Below, piece after piece: positions 62,123 through 64,000 of a stretch of DNA of 64,000 nucleotides. The DNA is from Neobacillus ginsengisoli. GTDB taxonomy: Bacteria; Bacillota; Bacilli; Bacillales_B; DSM-18226. Under the pieces are notes generated by a model. That model did no database searches. It saw nothing but the letters and a program-made list of their open reading frames with translations, and had not been told where the DNA came from. A program made the translations under genes and the position numbers. Numbering within the stretch: the stretch's first letter is position 1; each line of letters begins with the position of its first letter. The DNA lies in contig NZ_JAUSTW010000001.1 of NCBI RefSeq assembly GCF_030813055.1, forward strand, positions 926,625 through 990,624, written 5' to 3'.

Positions 62123-62248
62123 ATGAAATTACCAAGAGTAGCAACTAATCGGAAGCTCATTACTAGTACAGCCATTATCAATCACAATATCTCCGCCTTC
62201 AATTCACTGCTCGAGCAGCACGTTCAATATGGATACCTTCATTCTTAA
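62123..62248 (+). CDS. Possible 41-residue peptide
   Basis: ATG 62123 after AAGGGAGAG, ten bases away. The peptide starts MKLPRVATNRKLITSTAIIN and ends HVQYGYLHS; a strong terminator follows. It sits where the first gene of a sigma-54 operon would be in the duplicated block, but there is no -24/-12 promoter. It may be a remnant. Confidence 0.3.
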   Translation: MKLPRVATNRKLITSTAIINHNISAFNSLLEQHVQYGYLHS

Positions 62249-62252
62249 AATG

Positions 62253-62290
62253 CTCCTGCGTTTCATTAATTGGCGCAGGAGATTCTTTTA
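62253..62290 (+). terminator. Terminator after the 41-residue frame
   Basis: CTCCTGCG/CGCAGGAG stem (62253-62260 with 62274-62281) followed by TTCTTTTA. Confidence 0.8.
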
Positions 62291-62352
62291 TTGGTGTTTT
62301 GGACCTTCGTATTAAATAGCAGGTTATTAGAAAGGTAGATAATTAAAATTTT

Positions 62353-62475
62353 AACTTAGCGTATAATATACATTATATTCATTTAAACTACCAAAATCTT
62401 ATGATATACTCATCATATAATGTTTATTTTGGGTCAATTTGATATGATTTTTAGAGGTTTAAACTCAGCATATAA
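62353..62475 (+). repeat. Two direct boxes upstream of the recombinase gene
   Basis: AACTTAGCGTATAA (62353-62366) and AACTCAGCATATAA (62462-62475) differ at two bases. They bracket the promoter region of the recombinase and could be recombinase or regulator sites. Confidence 0.4.
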
Positions 62476-62492
62476 GTTAAGAGGTGAGATCC

Positions 62493-63407
62493 ATGCTGGA
62501 AGAGTATATTGCCAATCTTCAGAAAAAAGACAAGACCTCAAAAACCGTTATTTCCTATCGTAATGATATCCTTATCTTTTTAGAAGATTTACATATTCGG
62601 CCTGATGGTTTTGTGACAGCAACGGATGTAAGAAAATGGATTCATGGGTTGTTACATCCACAAGAGGGGAAACCATTGGCTATTACCACCATTAATCGTC
62701 GGTTAAATGCTTTGCGCAGTTTTTATTCCTGGGCCGTTAAACATAAGAAGCTGCAGCATAACCCGATGGTAGAAATTAAAAATATCAAATCAGCTGATGA
62801 AGATTCCGAAAAAATCATGTGGCTGACAGAAGAAGAGTTTGAAGATCTTTTGAATCGTGTAAGAAAGACACCGGTCAAAAGCAGAGGAGTAGATCCAGAA
62901 GAAAAATATTGCCGGGATCGAGCCATTATTTATTTATTAACATACGCTGGTTTGAGGGTAGATGAACTTTCAAACGTAAAGCTAACCGATCTTGATATGG
63001 AATTGCGACGTATTCGGATAGTTGGGAAAGGACGGAAGATTCGGACGGTGCCCATGTCCAATACCTTATGGCAAGAACTGTACGACTGGTTAATGTTTAG
63101 AGCAGAAATGTCAAACAGGAAACCTCATGTAGAAGAATCATCCTATGTATTTTATAGCCAGCGATCACCCCAATTTACGGTTCGTGGAATTCAGGCGATG
63201 ATTGAAAGTTACAGCTTACCGAAGAAAAAATTAACACCCCATATGTTCAGGCATACATTTTGCAAATGGATGTTAAAAGCAACCAATAATGACATTGAAA
63301 AAGTTCGAAGATTAGCAGGACATAGTAATATTTCGACCACTGCAAAATATTTAAGAGATTCCTATAGTGATTTGGCGGATGCTGTTGAAGCTATGCCGAA
63401 ATTTTAA
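62493..63407 (+). CDS. Tyrosine recombinase/integrase (XerC/D-like), intact
   Basis: 304 residues. The N-terminal SAM-like domain (residues 1-95) is followed by a catalytic domain with Arg in YAGLRVDELSNVKL, Lys in IVGKGRKIRTVP, His-x-x-Arg in HMFRHTFCKW, His in LAGHSNISTTAKYL and the nucleophile Tyr in the same segment. All key residues are kept, unlike the broken copy at 8-9 kb. ATG 62493 follows AGAGGTG. A short integrase with no phage genes nearby, next to a group II intron; role may be in a small mobile element. Confidence 0.9.
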   Translation: MLEEYIANLQKKDKTSKTVISYRNDILIFLEDLHIRPDGFVTATDVRKWIHGLLHPQEGKPLAITTINRRLNALRSFYSWAVKHKKLQHNPMVEIKNIKSADEDSEKIMWLTEEEFEDLLNRVRKTPVKSRGVDPEEKYCRDRAIIYLLTYAGLRVDELSNVKLTDLDMELRRIRIVGKGRKIRTVPMSNTLWQELYDWLMFRAEMSNRKPHVEESSYVFYSQRSPQFTVRGIQAMIESYSLPKKKLTPHMFRHTFCKWMLKATNNDIEKVRRLAGHSNISTTAKYLRDSYSDLADAVEAMPKF

Positions 63408-63543
63408 TTATTAAGATGATCTAAGTTAGTAAAGGTATACGACATTAAATTGAAAAGTACCAATATATAATAGAAGAAATTCGTAAAAAATTGACCATCG
63501 GGAGCATAGGCTATTTAGTATTCAACAATCGGGCCATATTCTT

Positions 63544-64000
63544 GTGCGAAATGTTTCTAGCTCAAATTGAGGATGGTCCCATCTCTCAGGTAAAGGCTAG
63601 ACAGTTCCGTTGGAACTGAAGGATTATATCGAAGAGTCAAATGATAGAGTAACGTCTTGAAGGGCTCTCTCTGCGTCGAATAGCACTTGATTTAGTAAGA
63701 ATGAAAGTGTTATAAGCTCGGCAAAAAGGCGTAAGAATTTACCGTATCAGTTCGGCTGACGAAAGCCTACCCGAGGGGGTGGTGTAAATCATGATGCTTG
63801 AGTTGAATGAATAAGGTGAGAATGCTTAAAAACCTACAGTAAAAGGTAAAGCTGACGAACTTCTGAATGTACGGGTCTAAAATGGCGATACATAGAAATG
63901 TGTATATCACTTAATGTGAGGATAGCTGTGGATGAGTAAGACTAAGAAATATGAAAATCCATGATGTGTTACAGGCACATGATCGGCTAACAGGCTTACA
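63544..64000 (+). mobile_element. Group II intron, 5' part (continues past the window)
   Basis: GTGCGAAATG at 63544 has the GUGYG 5' end of a bacterial group II intron. The following 450 bases are noncoding and GC-richer, with domain I-like segments (GAGGATGGTCCCATCTCTC, AGTTCGGCTGACGAAAGCCT, ACCCGAGGGGGTGG). No intron-encoded protein is reached before the edge. The bases before 63544 (CAACAATCGGGCCATATTCTT) would be the 5' exon with the binding sequence. Confidence 0.65.

Overview
The window looks like chromosome from a spore-forming member of the Bacillaceae (Bacillus / Neobacillus-like). AT-rich intergenic DNA, strong AGGAGG-type ribosome sites, a sporulenol/hopanoid cyclase, spore-coat genes (cotH plus a CotG-like repeat protein), ccpN and a TPP riboswitch all fit. 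The species cannot be fixed by reading alone.

Layout. 0-6.3 kb: housekeeping genes (cyclase, YppC-like, ppiB, YibQ-like deacetylase, exoA, a methyltransferase), with a strongly structured minus-strand RNA candidate before ppiB. 6.8-7.9 kb: eleven tRNA genes. The last, tRNA-Leu(CAA), is fused to an integrated island (7.9-10.5 kb) carrying a broken tyrosine recombinase; beyond it lies a 5'-truncated ammonium transporter. 11.5 kb: three 52-bp tandem repeats. 13.2-17.4 kb: ccpN, the PPDK regulatory protein gene and ppdK in one unit, a gluconeogenic control module. 17.5-20.7 kb: a YbxH-like gene, a type I toxin with antisense RNA, and a Suv3-like helicase. 21.7-25.9 kb: efflux, PBP4a and membrane proteins. 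26-30.2 kb: glycolate oxidase glcE-glcF-glcD. 31-38.7 kb: drug efflux, acetyltransferase, a CitS/CitT-like two-component system divergent from a NitT/TauT-type ABC importer. 39.7-44.4 kb: TPP riboswitch and a thiamin-salvage operon (ylmB, tenA, thiZ, thiX, thiY). 44.4-46.2 kb: CotG-like protein and the CotH kinase.

46.5-50.9 kb holds a four-gene operon (tautomerase, YbfB-type MFS, nitronate monooxygenase, DinB-like) divergent from a LysR regulator with a palindromic operator. 50.9-52.1 kb is a 3'-truncated IS110 element with its noncoding left end. 52.3-55.5 kb is a thiol/sulfur cluster (TauE pseudogene, ccdA, TlpA/ResA, OsmC, methyltransferase).

57-62 kb is the most unusual block: a methionine gamma-lyase-like gene and a cystine/methionine-type ABC importer, each behind a clear sigma-54 (-24/-12) promoter with palindromic upstream sites. 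Between them lies the wreck of a sigma-54 activator gene whose AAA+ core carries an internal 277-bp inversion. A second, decayed copy of that activator's 3' end and downstream leader sits after the ABC genes. The window ends with an intact tyrosine recombinase and the 5' part of a probable group II intron.
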